DNA from: Lunularia cruciata
Taxonomy: Eukaryota; Streptophyta; Marchantiopsida; Lunulariales; Lunulariaceae
Length of the DNA: 64,000 bases
NCBI GenBank assembly: GCA_948567375.1
Contig: OX419760.1
Span: forward strand, 12,896,001-12,960,000
Direction: 5' to 3'
This document shows, piece after piece, positions 23,787 through 35,149 of the stretch (position 1 is its first letter; each line of letters begins with the position of its first letter). The position numbers and the translations under genes are program-made. Under the pieces are notes generated by a model. It had not been told where the DNA came from. It worked only from the letters and a program-made list of their open reading frames with translations, and did no database searches.

Positions 23787-23951
23787 GTTAAATGAAGTAA
23801 GCTCAGTATATTTCTTGTGATCCTTGTATTGTTTCATATCTTGCTATCTGCTCTCTGTATTCTTCAAGACATGTATTCAATGTGATTCCCGTTTGCAACC
23901 ACTCTCTACCAATCAGCGTGTGTTATTCTCAGTGAGTTTCTCTTGTGTTCA
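23787..23951 (+). repeat. Possible 3' LTR of copia A
   Basis: After a purine run (AAGAGGAG, 23,776-23,783) the sequence TGTTAAATGAAG could open an LTR ending at TTGTGTTCA near 23,951, where transposon-like sequence stops. No partner LTR is present to prove it, because the element is 5'-truncated. Confidence 0.4.
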
Positions 23952-24827
23952 GACTCTTTCTACTTGAGTTATCCAATGACTGTAAAAGACCTATTGAGGA
24001 AATGATAATGCATCGTTCTGATCCTTTGTATTGAGACGTTTTGGCAATTGGTGAGTGAGCAAGGGACACAGCTGTATTGACTTCTTATGAGGCACTATTG
24101 ACCTTTTTTGTGCAGAGCGATTACAATGGATTTTCCAAGAAAAACCGCATTGGTAAAAAGAATAGTTTCCTCATGGATCGTCATTTGTCACTTTTGATGT
24201 GGCACGACTATACAAACGTGTAAAACGTGTTAGAATCATCATGAGACGTTGAATTAAGCAAGATTCGACGGCTAGAAACATGCAAACGTCGCAATTGGAC
24301 CAAGTATTATCAAGCACCCATGGTAAATACTAAACAAGCGGAAATAACAACCATCTATCATAATATAGGAGGTCATGTGGTAAAGCTAGCCACATTTACT
24401 CGAATCAGACCCTGCTTGTACATTCTGCAGTGGTTGAAGCACTTTCTGGCCGAGCAAATTTTGTTCAATGCAGGTCTTGACTTGCTCATAGTTCATGATT
24501 GTAATTGTGCATCCGCAAGATGAACACTTGCTAACAGACAAAGTTGTGGCTGTTTGAAGTTGCCTGCATGGGATGTCATATAACTTAAATACTTGTGGCA
24601 TATACTGTGACTAGAACGAAGGCTATTAAAGGCTATTATCAATCATACATATGATCCGTAGTCTACTAAGGCGACGCTATTGGATGATCGTGGGGAAGGT
24701 TCGAAAAGAGACCACTCAATGGTGACAATTTTTCAGGTCCTAGTGCAGCCGCATACACGTGCACATGTTGCAATTGATAAACGTCGACTGTTTGCCACGA
24801 AAGTTTGAGCCTTGTCTTCTCGGAGAT

Positions 24828-24856
24828 AGACGCTGCTAGAGTCTCTAGCAGCGTCT
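24828..24856. repeat. Perfect 29-bp palindrome
   Basis: Arms AGACGCTGCTAGAG and CTCTAGCAGCGTCT around a single T at 24,842. No T-run follows, so it is not a bacterial-type terminator. It could be a dimeric protein site or a cruciform; function unknown. Confidence 0.9.
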
Positions 24857-25930
24857 TTAGGCACAGGATGCCTTGTCGTATACTGGATTTCTCATTTGTA
24901 CACGAAATATCCGTAAACGTAGATCAGTAAACTTTAGTCGTTGGGGACCCTCAAATAGAGTCCTCCGACAAGAATATCAAGTTACTTTTTCAATTTACTT
25001 GCCAACAAAAGGAATTTATGATTTTTAGGGTTCACTCTGATCGCTCTAGCAACTTCAACAAGTCACGCGTCGTTCCCACGAATTTCATATCTCCACGATA
25101 CTTGAAAATTGCACTACCAATAGGATATAAGTGTGAGATGACCTTACTTACTGCGCTGTCATACCATGACGTACAACTCCAGTGATATCATGAAACCTTA
25201 AAGGTCCGGATATTGTGAATATGATAATATAGGTCTGAATTTGAGGTGACTACGCCATGGAGTGGATTGATGGTTAATCTAGCTGGAACGAACTGGGAGT
25301 TAATTCTGGAGTGGATTGGATGTCGCAAACTACTTTCGACGTGCATGAGTACATCACGTGTGGGGTGTGATTTGATCATGAATAATGGTTTGAATTGGAG
25401 GAACAGACTCAATCCCGTGCAGTACGCGTGGGCGTCCGAAGGATAATGTTGTGAAGGATTCTTGGATCCTCCTGTTCGAGGTTTCTGGCAAGTCTCAAGT
25501 TGCGTGCCAACAATGCTAAAGATAAACTCTGACGCATGGTGACGCATTTCTCCATGTCTTGGCAGAAGGCGATGATCGAGTGTTACCGTTCCCCTTAATT
25601 GTTTTGTCGTCTGCCAATCACAAATTGGTCAATCGCCCTCTGCTGTATCTAGTGAAGATGGGTAGAAGGGCTCCGCGTTATGAATATTTTACGCAATAGG
25701 GTTTATAGGTACCTAGCAAACTCTGATAAATTTATTTTATGGAAGTCTGTAGACTCCATAAGTTGGGTTGGGGAGTTTATGTTGTAAGAATCTATCAAGA
25801 ATAAGAAGTTTTAATTATAAGAATCTCATAGACTCTAATGGGGCTTAGCCTCGTTTTATCTATTTTGTCTCACCCTTGGACGGGCCGGACGGGTCTTCCG
25901 TCTTTAATGGTTTTTACATTAGGGGGGTTT

Positions 25931-26050
25931 CATAAATAGACTTGATGGATGTTTATGGGATAAATAATAAATTTTATAATAATTTTTAGTATGAAATAGA
26001 CTTGATGGATGTTTATGGGATAAATAATAAATTTTATAATAAATTTTAGT
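25931..26050. repeat. 60-bp tandem duplication
   Basis: Two almost identical AT-rich 60-bp units (25,931-25,990 and 25,991-26,050) sharing ATAGACTTGATGGATG and GGGATAAATAATAAATT. Recent duplication by slippage or unequal exchange. Confidence 0.9.
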
Positions 26051-26612
26051 GAACTCTGTTACGAGACAAGATTGTAATAAAATGAATGTTTTGTAAATTC
26101 AACTATGGGATATTTTATCCAAATTGTATTCATTTATAAAAATTAAATCCTATGTTATGGATGTTTAGGAATGTCGCAACTAAATAAATAATTGTCAGAC
26201 AAAGTGATGTGTTTTCTCAAGAGGGTGGCCACATGGTTAGATGAGTCAGATATGATTTATGATTTGGTTCGCGTATTCAAAATCCAAAATGCCCCCCCTC
26301 AACAGTTCAAAATTCTACACTTGAATTCACAACCCTCCCGAGCAAATATGCGAGTTGTCAGGCAACTAAACGGCTGTTTTGTATTTTTGCATTGGTGGGG
26401 GAAATGATCAGCGCCGCCGTGCAGCAACCAAGAAATTGATTAGGGGTTGAGGAATTTTACGCCATGAGTGCAACAAAATTTTTGCAATGGGAGATCAAGT
26501 ACCTTGTTTTAGTGTAGTAGGCTCACTTTTGGACATTGATCAAGGACATATAGAGTCATCTTTGGATTTGCAATCTCAACAACCATTAGGGAAATTTGGA
26601 GACCTATTGAGG

Positions 26613-27789
26613 ATGGCTTCTTCCGTGCCAGGCAAAACAAAGGAGGATGAATGATTTCACATGGTAACGCACCATTATAGCCAAATATTGGATTATTTGG
26701 AAGACCTAGAGCATTTTGCATGGATTCATGGTGGGAATTGCAAAAAGCCCATTAAAAAATTGACCGCATTTAGTTTCATGGCAACCTTTTTGATTAGGGA
26801 GGAACAAGGATTTCCTACTGCTATGACAAGTGACAGGCTTTACAAGAAATGGTTGAGGTACATGAAACCATACAAAGAAACTCGCGAGCTTAAGAACAGG
26901 TTTATTGGAGAAGATCTCACGGAGAAGGAATATGGCAAAAGGTGGAGAACTATAGAAGATAACTTGAATGGAATGTGCATGCATTTTCAAGAACAAAAGC
27001 CATGTTTGGGATCAGAGGAAACATAAGTCCACATGCAATGGTAAGTTTAGAAGATTTTAATCCCAATTTGAGCAAGATCTGTGAGGCTGGCAAGGAGGAG
27101 GTTCATGAAGGTGTATAGGAGTGCTCGCAATTCCCATCTCCTTCAGAGGTGGTGCTCCATGACTCATGAACCCATTTTGTCCCAAACACCCAAGGGGTGG
27201 AAAGTATACCAAGTGGCATGGACAATGGAATCCTATGACCCAAGGATGAGTCTCTATTTGTTCCATCGATTGAAGACTCGCCTTTCATTACACCACCGCC
27301 ATCAACTTCTACAGGGGATGGATCCAAGTGTGCTTTCATCGACCAAGAAGGAGAACATGACCCAAAGAGGAGGAAAGGTGGAATATCATCACATAAAGTA
27401 CCCAAGTTGTCACCTAGTATGTCATTATCTCATGATTTAGCAAAACACCATGTTGAAGGCAGATACTATAGAATCCAGGAAGAGGTTACGACTAGCTGAA
27501 CTAGAAGCCACCAATATTAGGAAAAGAGAGAAAACAATGAATGGAAGAAAAGCATGTTAGATTAGAGACAAAGAAGATGAAAATTCAAATTGAGAAAAAA
27601 TTGAATGCAGATAAAAGGAAAGCTAGGGCAGACAAACACAAATTTAAGGAGAAGAGTTTGGAATCAAAGCGCACTCATGAAATCAAAATGAGTCTCATAC
27701 AAGAAGGGAAAACTCATGAGGAAATAAGTCACTATTTCAAAGTGCTCACTCAAGTTCAACATCCATTTTTTTCTACTGATAGCAAATAG
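26613..27789 (+). pseudogene. Transposon accessory ORF, possible Myb/SANT-like, copy 1
   Basis: From Met 26,613 the frame reads MASSVPGKTKEDE, an in-frame TGA at 26,652, then a 121-codon open stretch to 27,026 with FSFMATFLIREEQGFPTAM, RLYKKWLRYMKPYKETRE and YGKRWRTIEDNLNGM. After a frame change come acidic and Pro-rich parts and a strongly basic, coiled-coil-like tail (IQIEKKLNADKRKARADKH, to 27,789). A second copy at 37,545-44,960 aligns throughout, TGA included. Trp spacing and pairing with a Harbinger-type transposase suggest the Myb-like accessory protein of that superfamily; this is inference, not a clear domain match. Confidence 0.6.
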
Positions 27790-27839
27790 TATACCAACAT
27801 ATAACCTTTATAATGATTATAATAAAGATGAGTTATGGA

Positions 27840-28260
27840 AACTTGATAATGCTACTAGTAACTGCCAGATCCCACTCATTACCGCTTAGTGCCACTCCTT
27901 ACCACTTAGTTCTTCCCATGTTTTTTCTTTGCCGCACCTAGTCACCCCAAGATGCTACTTAGTGCTACCCATCAACTCTTTTTTGTAGCTGCTAGTCATC
28001 GCTCAATGTTGCACTTTGATGAATTAAAGTTAGGTAGCGCTTGTAGGTGCTCATAGATGCTCAAAAGTACTCATAGGTGCTTGTAAATGCTTGGAGGTGC
28101 TCATTGGTGCTTGTAGGCACTTGCAGGCACTTGTCTTTAATCGGCGGCGCTCGTTAGGGCTTATAGGCACTTGTGAGTAATCAATGACACTTGTCGATGC
28201 CCGTTGGCATTGAGTGACACCCGTAATGGGTTAAGTGTGGTGACTCATGATGTGGGTGGC
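27840..28260 (+). repeat. Array 1 of a short degenerate motif (GGTGCTtgTA type)
   Basis: About 400 bp in which variants of GGTGCTTGTA, GGTGCTCATA and GGCACTTG recur at 10-20 bp spacing, clearest at 28,030-28,200. Lies between the accessory ORF and the convergent minus-strand ORF, as array 4 does in the second block. Resembles subterminal repeat regions of DNA transposons. Confidence 0.6.
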
Positions 28261-28439
28261 ACACATAGGTGTCAAGTCATATCTTGTTTGATGCACAAGG
28301 CACAATTGAGTATATAGCACATGAAAATATGAGAGTTTCACAATTGTAAACTAAAATATATATGAGTATAAAAGATAAATGTATACATGAGGATAAATTA
28401 TCAAAATATTTATATAAATGGATTGCCAATAAAACCTAA

Positions 28440-29470
28440 ACCTGTCAGTATAGTAGAGGAGGAGATGAAGAAGAAGGAGGAGATGCACCATGGTGTCTAA
28501 GTGCTGCTACTACGTCCTCAAGTCTATGATGGTATATATGATGTTGAATCCTAAATGGACTCAATGAGCACTATAGGGGCCACTTGCTCTCATCCAAGTC
28601 TCAATGCCTGATACCGCTAGCAAGAAGAGAATATAGGTCACTACTATAAGAACTCAATCTACCTGATGTCCACCCCCTCTTCTGCTCAACTAACAACATG
28701 CCTATCGTCATGGACAAATCTGCCCAAAGCAAAAGGTCAAATGACTAAGTGTATGATGCTCTCTATACCTTATAAGGATGGAAGTAGGTAGGGTGGATAA
28801 CACCATGTGGATGGTTCCTATAATAAGAGAGTGCATAACTATCTAGGATCAAAAGGTCACAAAAAGGTAAACCTAATGAAGTAAGATGCTCATATGATCT
28901 AACTCTAAGTCCTCTAAACTCAGAAGCTTGTTGAATATTTGCAGAAGGACACAAATAGGACATGAGGCAAGACCCAGTGTGAACTCCCTCCGGGAGTTTG
29001 GACCACTGCCACATGCTCCGTAGCAACCACTCCACTCCATTCGGAGTAAGATCTATCCACAAGATAACCTCAAAGTGTAGCAAATAGAACTGGATGAAAT
29101 GTCTAACACCAAGATGGGCTACCCACTCTACAGGCCTGGACTGTGTTTAGGGTCACCAACCATGCCTAGTTGTCCAACTCTCCCATGCATGGAAACCAAT
29201 AGCACCACAAAGCCATAATGATGCCAAAAAAGTAACATCCACAACAATAATCTTCTTTTGTATGAAGCCTGGGAAGAGGATACATGGAATATAATCTCTT
29301 GATAGACAAAGCCTCTCCCTAAACTCAGTCTAAGTGCTCTAAGTCTCCACATTATGAGTTAAACATGGGTGGCATCAATCTGGGTCTGCATCTCATGATG
29401 AGTATGAGTCTGGCAAGCAATAATACGTAGTCTGGGTCCAAGATAAGCCACATGAGCCCTCATCTAAGCT
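28440..29470 (-). pseudogene. Unrecognised minus-strand ORF, copy 1
   Basis: Frames at 29,352-29,128 and 29,083-28,763 read without stops over 74 and 106 codons, including LTPNGVEWLLRSMWQW, FRGLRVRSYEHLTSLGLPFC and YYRNHPHGVIHPTYFHPY. A second, interrupted copy lies at 45,690-46,566 and 52,958-53,560 (YYRNHQHGFIHPLFF). Conservation of sense between copies supports a former protein of a mobile element. I do not recognise the family. It converges on the accessory ORF. Confidence 0.55.
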
Positions 29471-29499
29471 AGACTACTCTCACTCTCCTCATGTGAAAT

Positions 29500-29821
29500 C
29501 TTGAACCTCTATATAGCATATGCTAACTCTTGTGCCTGATTTTGTAACTGGATCCCATAACCCTCTGCCATGGCAGCGGCACCTAGTATGTCCAAGTCCA
29601 AGTCAACTAATCTTTGCTCTCTCTCTCTCCATCTCAAAAATAAGCAATGTCAAATGCCTCTACTCCTTTGCAACAAGTAAATCCTCTTGCTCACAAAGAA
29701 GTCTCTCTCGCTCTAAGGTGAAAACCCCGTGCTTCTCAAAGCTCTCCAATCTACTCTCGCGCTCAAGCACTAGTCTCTCTCTCTCCTCCAGACTCTCCAA
29801 TCTACTCTTGTGCTCAAGAAC

Positions 29822-29900
<79 letters not shown>

Positions 29901-30180
29901 ACACTCTCCAATCTACTCTCACGCTCAAGCACTAATCTCTCTCTCCTCTACACTCTCCAATCTACTCTTGCGCTCAAGTACTAATCTCTCTCTCTCTCTC
30001 TCCTCTACACTCTCAAGTCTCTTCTCACGCTCAAGGAGATTTCTCTTTCTCAAGCCACTTGAACACAATCATCTAAAATATGAGTGATGTAAACAAAACA
30101 AGAAGAAGGTGAAAGTACTCCAAATGCATGGGGTTACCAACCCTTTCCATAGATGGAGAAAGTGATGAAGGAGAAGAAGA
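29500..30180 (-). pseudogene. Coiled-coil, Glu/Arg-rich coding region
   Basis: Minus strand from about 30,160: MERVGNPMHLEYFHLL, then a heptad-like series with LLEREKRLESVEERERE, LVLERESRLESVEKR, LVLEHKSRLESLEERER and LVLERESRLESFEK, i.e. four or more copies of one repeat of about 19 residues. A GA microsatellite lies inside and itself encodes Arg-Glu in either usable frame. It continues toward the ORF at 28,440-29,470, so the two may be one protein. No enzymatic domain; stops and shifts present. Confidence 0.6.
29825..29894. repeat. (CT)n microsatellite
   Basis: About 35 uninterrupted CT units, with shorter CT tracts nearby (29,980-30,002). It lies in the coiled-coil coding region. Confidence 0.97.
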
Positions 30181-30399
30181 GGGAGAAGGAGATATCTCAA
30201 CAAAGGGTAAGGGTTGTGTCTTAACACAAATCTATTGAACACCTGTTCACAAGTGGTATATTTAGTTATCCATCAAGTACAAATTCATATTAGAATTTCA
30301 AAAATACACAAGTTTACAAGTTCATTAATTAAAGCTTCTTAAATGAACTCATTTATTAAATCTGGTAATGGTATATACAAAAGAACTTTGTATATTTTC

Positions 30400-30403
<4 letters not shown>

Positions 30404-30447
<44 letters not shown>
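30404..30447. repeat. (AT)n microsatellite
   Basis: About 22 AT units between the acidic ORF end and the coiled-coil region. Confidence 0.97.
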
Positions 30448-30449
<2 letters not shown>

Positions 30450-30451
30450 CA

Positions 30452-31160
30452 AAAATAAAACCTAATCAATCACTCATCACCCTCATCCTCTCCTTCATCC
30501 TCCCCATCATCAGTAGTCTCATCCTCATCCGAGCTATCAACATCCTCATGATCATCATCATGCTCTCTCTTGTGTATAATCTCCTCCTCTTCATCACTCA
30601 GGCACATCACATCCTCCTTTGGAATGAAACCTCTCTCCACAAAGAGATAAGTGAGTATCTACCCAAGGAAGGTGACCTTGAACCTGTGCTCCTTAGGACT
30701 CCTCAATTGGCTTTGCAAACTCCCCACTTCCGCAACAATAGCTCTAAATACTAACTCTCCCCAATCATAATCCTCCACACCAAATCTCCTCAACTTGGTC
30801 TTGGTGTTGAGAACCAAATGCCCATGTACAATGTTGGGCCTAATAGTGGGTGCAACAAGTGCACCCATCAATTGGAAGAAAGCTCTAAATGCAAGATACA
30901 CACATTACCTTGCAAGATATCCTTTTGCAACCTTGTCCCTTTGTGGAAACCAGTATGAATCAACTATGTAAGGAATTTTCCTCCATCTTGGTGTTCTCTC
31001 CCTTGGCATGGCAAGTGCATTCTAACTATATTTGCGGTCAAGTGAAATTGCCTCCCTCTTACAAAACTTGTGCAAAAGACCTTGTCACATGAACTCACAA
31101 ACTCCGTACATGGAAGAACCTGCAAACCCACCAAGAAAATAACCTTAAACCTCAATCATA
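30452..31160 (-). pseudogene. Minus-strand ORF with acidic C-terminal tail
   Basis: Pieces, right to left: FRFKVIFLVGLQVLPCTEF-type start with TSFVRGRQFHLTANIVRMHL (31,155-30,964), YLAFRAFFQLMGALVAP then RRFGVEDYDWGELVFRAIV (30,901-30,659), and VERGFIPKEDVMCLSDEEEE leading to an Asp/Glu tail ending at a TGA near 30,460. The layout (VRGR-x-x-x-x segment, helical middle, acidic tail) is weakly like the plant-specific gag-like or putative plant transposon protein domain. At least two frame changes. Confidence 0.45.
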
Positions 31161-31440
31161 AGGACTAAAGACAATGGGTGATGCTCGTAGCTGCTCAAAG
31201 CCGCTCCCAAATAGGAAGAAAGAAATTAATGCTATTGGGTGCTGCTCAGGGGCACCCTAAGGCACACAGGGACAGTCACTCCCTACGGAGCACCAGGAGG
31301 ACGCCCGATGCTATGCATAGACACCCAATGACGTTGGCTAAAGGTGTAGCTGCGATAGAAGCCATTGCGAGACAAGGCATTTTAGGTAGCACATTGAGAT
31401 GGCATTGGGGGACACTAGGGGATGCTTGCGCTATCGTGTT
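31161..31440. repeat. Array 2, degenerate GC-richer short-motif tract
   Basis: Recurring GCTGCTCA, GGCACAC, GGGTGCTGCTC and GATGCT words; weaker than arrays 1 and 3. Lies just upstream of the acidic ORF. Confidence 0.4.
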
Positions 31441-31719
31441 GTGGTTTATGCAACCCATAAAAAATTAAACTATCATGGTTATCTTTACATTAGTAGGTAA
31501 GTTGTGTGATAGAGCTTACGGATGAGATGTTGCAATGTGAGCAATTTATGGACATGTATGCACTTGGCCACGTGGGTTACAATCTTATCATGTTTGAGGG
31601 CTCTAAGGTATATAGTTGAGGGAGAGTGGAGAGATGGGTGTGTGGAGTCGAGGAGTCTTGATGGGGAGGAGGACGTTGGGAGTGAGAGTTGTAACAGAGC
31701 GCAAGTGTTAGAACATTGG
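31441..31719. other. No feature seen
   Basis: Reads as continuation of repeat DNA toward R1 copy B; a TATA-like CTATATACC lies on the minus strand near 31,610. Nothing else supported. Confidence 0.3.
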
Positions 31720-33560
31720 AGGAGGATTTGAGCATGAGATGTCCCATGCTCCTGATCTGCCACTCCCAAATCCTTTTCTCATCAGGCTTCAAATTTTACA
31801 CTGAGACGGCTTATGTGACTAGATGGTGGCACATTTTGGGGCGGTATTCATGGAGTCAGTGATGGGAAACCCAGATCCTATCGTCCTTCTGGTGCTTACT
31901 TATAAACATATCAAGAACTTGAAAATCTATGTGCTTCTATAGTTGGGAAATGCTTGAATTTTTGCTCATAAGTTTCAAGGTGGAGTTGTGGGGTCCATTT
32001 GTCAAAAAGTGAAGAAACTACAAGATAAATTTCCAAGAGATTGGGTCCCAAGAGGAGGATTCTGGAGTTTTTTGACCATCAAGGGACTTTGGGAAGGGCA
32101 TTTGAGGAGTGAAGGCCACAAGTGGAGAGAGTAGCTAAGAAGCTACAACTTGGGGACAGATTTGAGCAGATTTTGAGAGGGATATCATCAATTGAGTCAA
32201 GGGGGATGGAATTCATACCCAAGAGCACGAAGTAGGCAATTGGGACAGCTTCTTGAAACATTTTTGTGCTTTATTAGTGGTGTTGAAGAGTAGATAGAGT
32301 CCTTATAGCTCTAAGCACAAGAAATTCTAGTTTTGGATCAATCTCAAATCAGATCTGAATGATTGAAGTTGAAGCTTTTGAGATGTAAGGTGTTGGAGAA
32401 GAGTTGATGATCAGATTTGGAGTTTTGGTCACTCCCCAAGTTGTGGTTTGAATTACCTTATGGACATTTCCAATATTTTTAGTACGGGTTTGCACCTTTG
32501 TGCAAAGGTTTCATGTGAATTATCTAAATAGAGAATTCAGGATCTTGGATCAAGTATACATGGGTATGTAGAGCTCACAAGTTAGCCCAACTCAAAAATT
32601 GATCTACATCTAGAGACTAGGGTTGGATTAGGCTACAAAGATTTGTAGGAGCTTAAACAAGGACACAACCAGCTACTGTAAAAATTTTGATTGGCTATAC
32701 ATCTATGGAGAGTGAGATCTGATGCAAAACATTCTACAACAAATATTGTCATAAGCTTGGTAGAGCAATTTTATCTTTCATCTTGATTAAATGTTAATTC
32801 TCCTATCTTATGAGTATGATTGAGGGTTTCAACTTTCCAGAGTGTTTGTGAGACTCAAGTGTACTTCTGAATCTGAAATCTGGGGAAAATTTGCCAAGAA
32901 CCAGGAGCAAATCCTAAAATAGGGATTTTGAAATTAGGGTAAAAGTTGCAAAAACCTAGCCATATTTCAGAGCTTGTTAGTGGAGCCGTAGTGATCTGAT
33001 TGAGGCATATTTTATGTCATTGGAAAGCTTACCTTATAGAGTTTTTCCCATCAAGAAGACACAGGAAATCCCCATATGGAGTAGGAAATTGTTGAAATCT
33101 AAAGTAAAGATTGGAGGAGACTTGGAGTACAGGTTGAAATTAGCTTGATGATAGAGCAAGAAGGCTCTAAAGCTTTTTTTGGAAAAAAAGCAAAGAGAGT
33201 TATTATCGTATTCTTGTGATTGGATCCTCTTTGTGCATGCATGCTTGTTTGTACACCTAGTTGGTTTGGATTGGTGTGCGGGCATTACGCTTAGGTTCTT
33301 CCTTTCAAGGAGTATTGCGTATTTCTCCTTGGTAATACTATAAGTGATGACCAGCAAACCAGGAGTGCATGTTGTGATGACAAGTTAGGTTACACATCAC
33401 TACCCTACCCGATAGCAAAAATACTAGTTATGAGATTGGAGGGTTCCAATGGTTGGGTAATATGTGTGTTCAGACAAGTAGTTATAGGTTTACCTCCAGC
33501 TTCTGATATGCAATCTCCACAGCTAGGCACCTTGTGTTTTCCCAGAGAGAGAAAAGAAAA
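31720..33560 (-). repeat. Dispersed repeat R1, copy B
   Basis: Reverse-complement partner of 12,590-14,480. Plus strand carries short open stretches (for example SQEEDSGVFDHQGTLGR near 32,050) without a known domain. Divergence is high, with indels throughout. Confidence 0.7.
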
Positions 33561-34460
33561 GTACAAAAACATGAAGGGTTTAGGGTTGGTGCCAAATGGC
33601 ACTAGAAGACACCAGGAGGCACTACAAGATAGGGTTGGGAGGCATTGATAATTTAGAGGCCTAATATGCATAAAATCACACCTGAGGTGCTGAAACATTT
33701 GAAAGTAGAGAGAAATGAAGAGAAAACAATTAAGAAAGTTTGAAGGATACTTCTAGACGTGGATAGTGAAGTCCAATATAATTTTGAGGCCAATTATGTC
33801 TAGATTGACCTCCTAAATTCTAGAGACAACAATTTGAATTTGATGTTTGTCTAGCCAGCACAACTTGATGAAATTTGCTAGGTGTTGAATGGTATGAAAA
33901 GCTATGAGCCAATCTCCTTCCTGAGTATTTCTCATTTTGGGCCCGTCACTAATCTTTTCATATCCCTAGATTTCTGCCATGGTTCAAATTTAGTTTACAA
34001 TCTGCTCTTCCACTCTATCTCTCCTCTCTATCTCTTGAATGCTCTCCTACTCTTCCTCTTGAATCTTGAATGCTCTCTTCCTCTCTTTCTCGAATGCTCT
34101 CTTCCTCTCAAATGCTCTCCTTCAATTTGGATTCTGAATTTTGCTCTTCCTCTCAAAGTTCCAACTCTCTCAGACCCCACAGCGAGTTGGCCTCCTTCAA
34201 ACAATGCAATTTTGCCTCCTTCAACAAGTTTTCTTCCTTCTAGTTTGCCTCCTTCAAACACCCCACACCCACACAGCAAAATGACTCCTTCAAATACCCC
34301 ATACCCACGTAGTGAAATGACTTGAAATGAGTTCTATTCAAATATAAACAGAGGAAGTCCCACGCTAGAAAGAAAGTTTGAATATCCAAACACCCAAAAT
34401 GTGCACATTTAGTGTAAAAATAAATATTTGAGAAGAAAGAACTCAAATCTTGAGCGGCAA
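33561..34460. other. Repeat DNA with pyrimidine-rich tandem words
   Basis: Between 34,030 and 34,120 the word GAATGCTCTCTTCCTCT recurs in tandem, and at 34,195-34,320 TGCCTCCTTCAA and the pair CACCCCACACCCAC / TACCCCATACCCAC recur. No coding sequence supported. Confidence 0.5.
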
Positions 34461-34469
34461 CATGCGGCA

Positions 34470-34770
34470 CTCCATATCGCCAACCGGTGCATCCAAGCAT
34501 TACATAAATTGTGCAGTGCCTACCAACACCTACTAGTGCCATCACACAACACCTACTAGCACCACTCGGTGCCAACAAGTGCAATATTTTTTTTCAAGCT
34601 GGAGGGCGGTCCCCAATGCCCTCTAACATCTAGGAGCGCCATTGCGTGGCGCCTACCAATGCCACATGGCACCAATGGGCAAGCAAATTTTTGGCAAGTT
34701 GGAGGGTGGCCCTAACAAGTACGAGCGCCCTTGCATGACATCTACAAAGCGTCATTGGGCCACTTAAACT
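34470..34770 (-). repeat. Array 3 of the short motif, inverted
   Basis: Variants of CACCTACTAGTGCC, CACCTACTAGCACC and GGTGCCAACAAGTGC recur. These match the complement of the array 1 motif, so arrays 1 and 3 face each other. Lies left of the transposase pseudogene. Confidence 0.55.
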
Positions 34771-35149
34771 TTTTTCCAATAGCGACTTTGAAGTGTAAAC
34801 TTGCTCAACACCACATCGTGTAAGTGGAAGCTTGGGCCCTACAAATGTACAGATTAAGCTCCCAAGAATTCCTTTTGCATCACGCAAATTCTTATTCCAA
34901 TTTCACGTAAAGATACACTCATGGTCTAAGTTAGAGGGAAACATTTTTTTAAACTTGGTGTTGTTGATAAAATACAAGAAACATTAGCAAATATGAGATA
35001 TGAGATGAAGAATTGAAGAATAAATAATTTATTATATGGGAACTCACTTAATCTAGTACATCATCATGGTAATCAATGTAATGTTGTATCACCCTTGATC
35101 TACTTTCTTCTCTACCAAGTTCTATACCATGAAAAGACATTTTTGAATC

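Larger units (their letters stand above)
23952..26489. other. Non-repetitive intergenic DNA
   Basis: Higher GC and more CpG than the flanking transposons, with no transposon homology seen. Overlapping ORFs on both strands at 25,188-25,547 are the longest but show no known domain and look accidental. Holds a palindrome (24,828-24,856) and a tandem duplication (25,931-26,050). No gene is supported. Confidence 0.5.

Noticed and set aside
24828-24856. Palindrome as a rho-independent terminator
   Set aside because: No T-run follows and the context is plant nuclear DNA.
25188-25547. 119-codon minus-strand ORF in the non-repetitive island
   Set aside because: No known domain, overlaps a plus-strand ORF of similar quality, and no intron or conserved context supports it.
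29520-29984. 154-codon Ser/Leu-rich plus-strand ORF
   Set aside because: It is the complement of the Arg/Glu coiled-coil region; the long Ser-Leu run is just the CT microsatellite.
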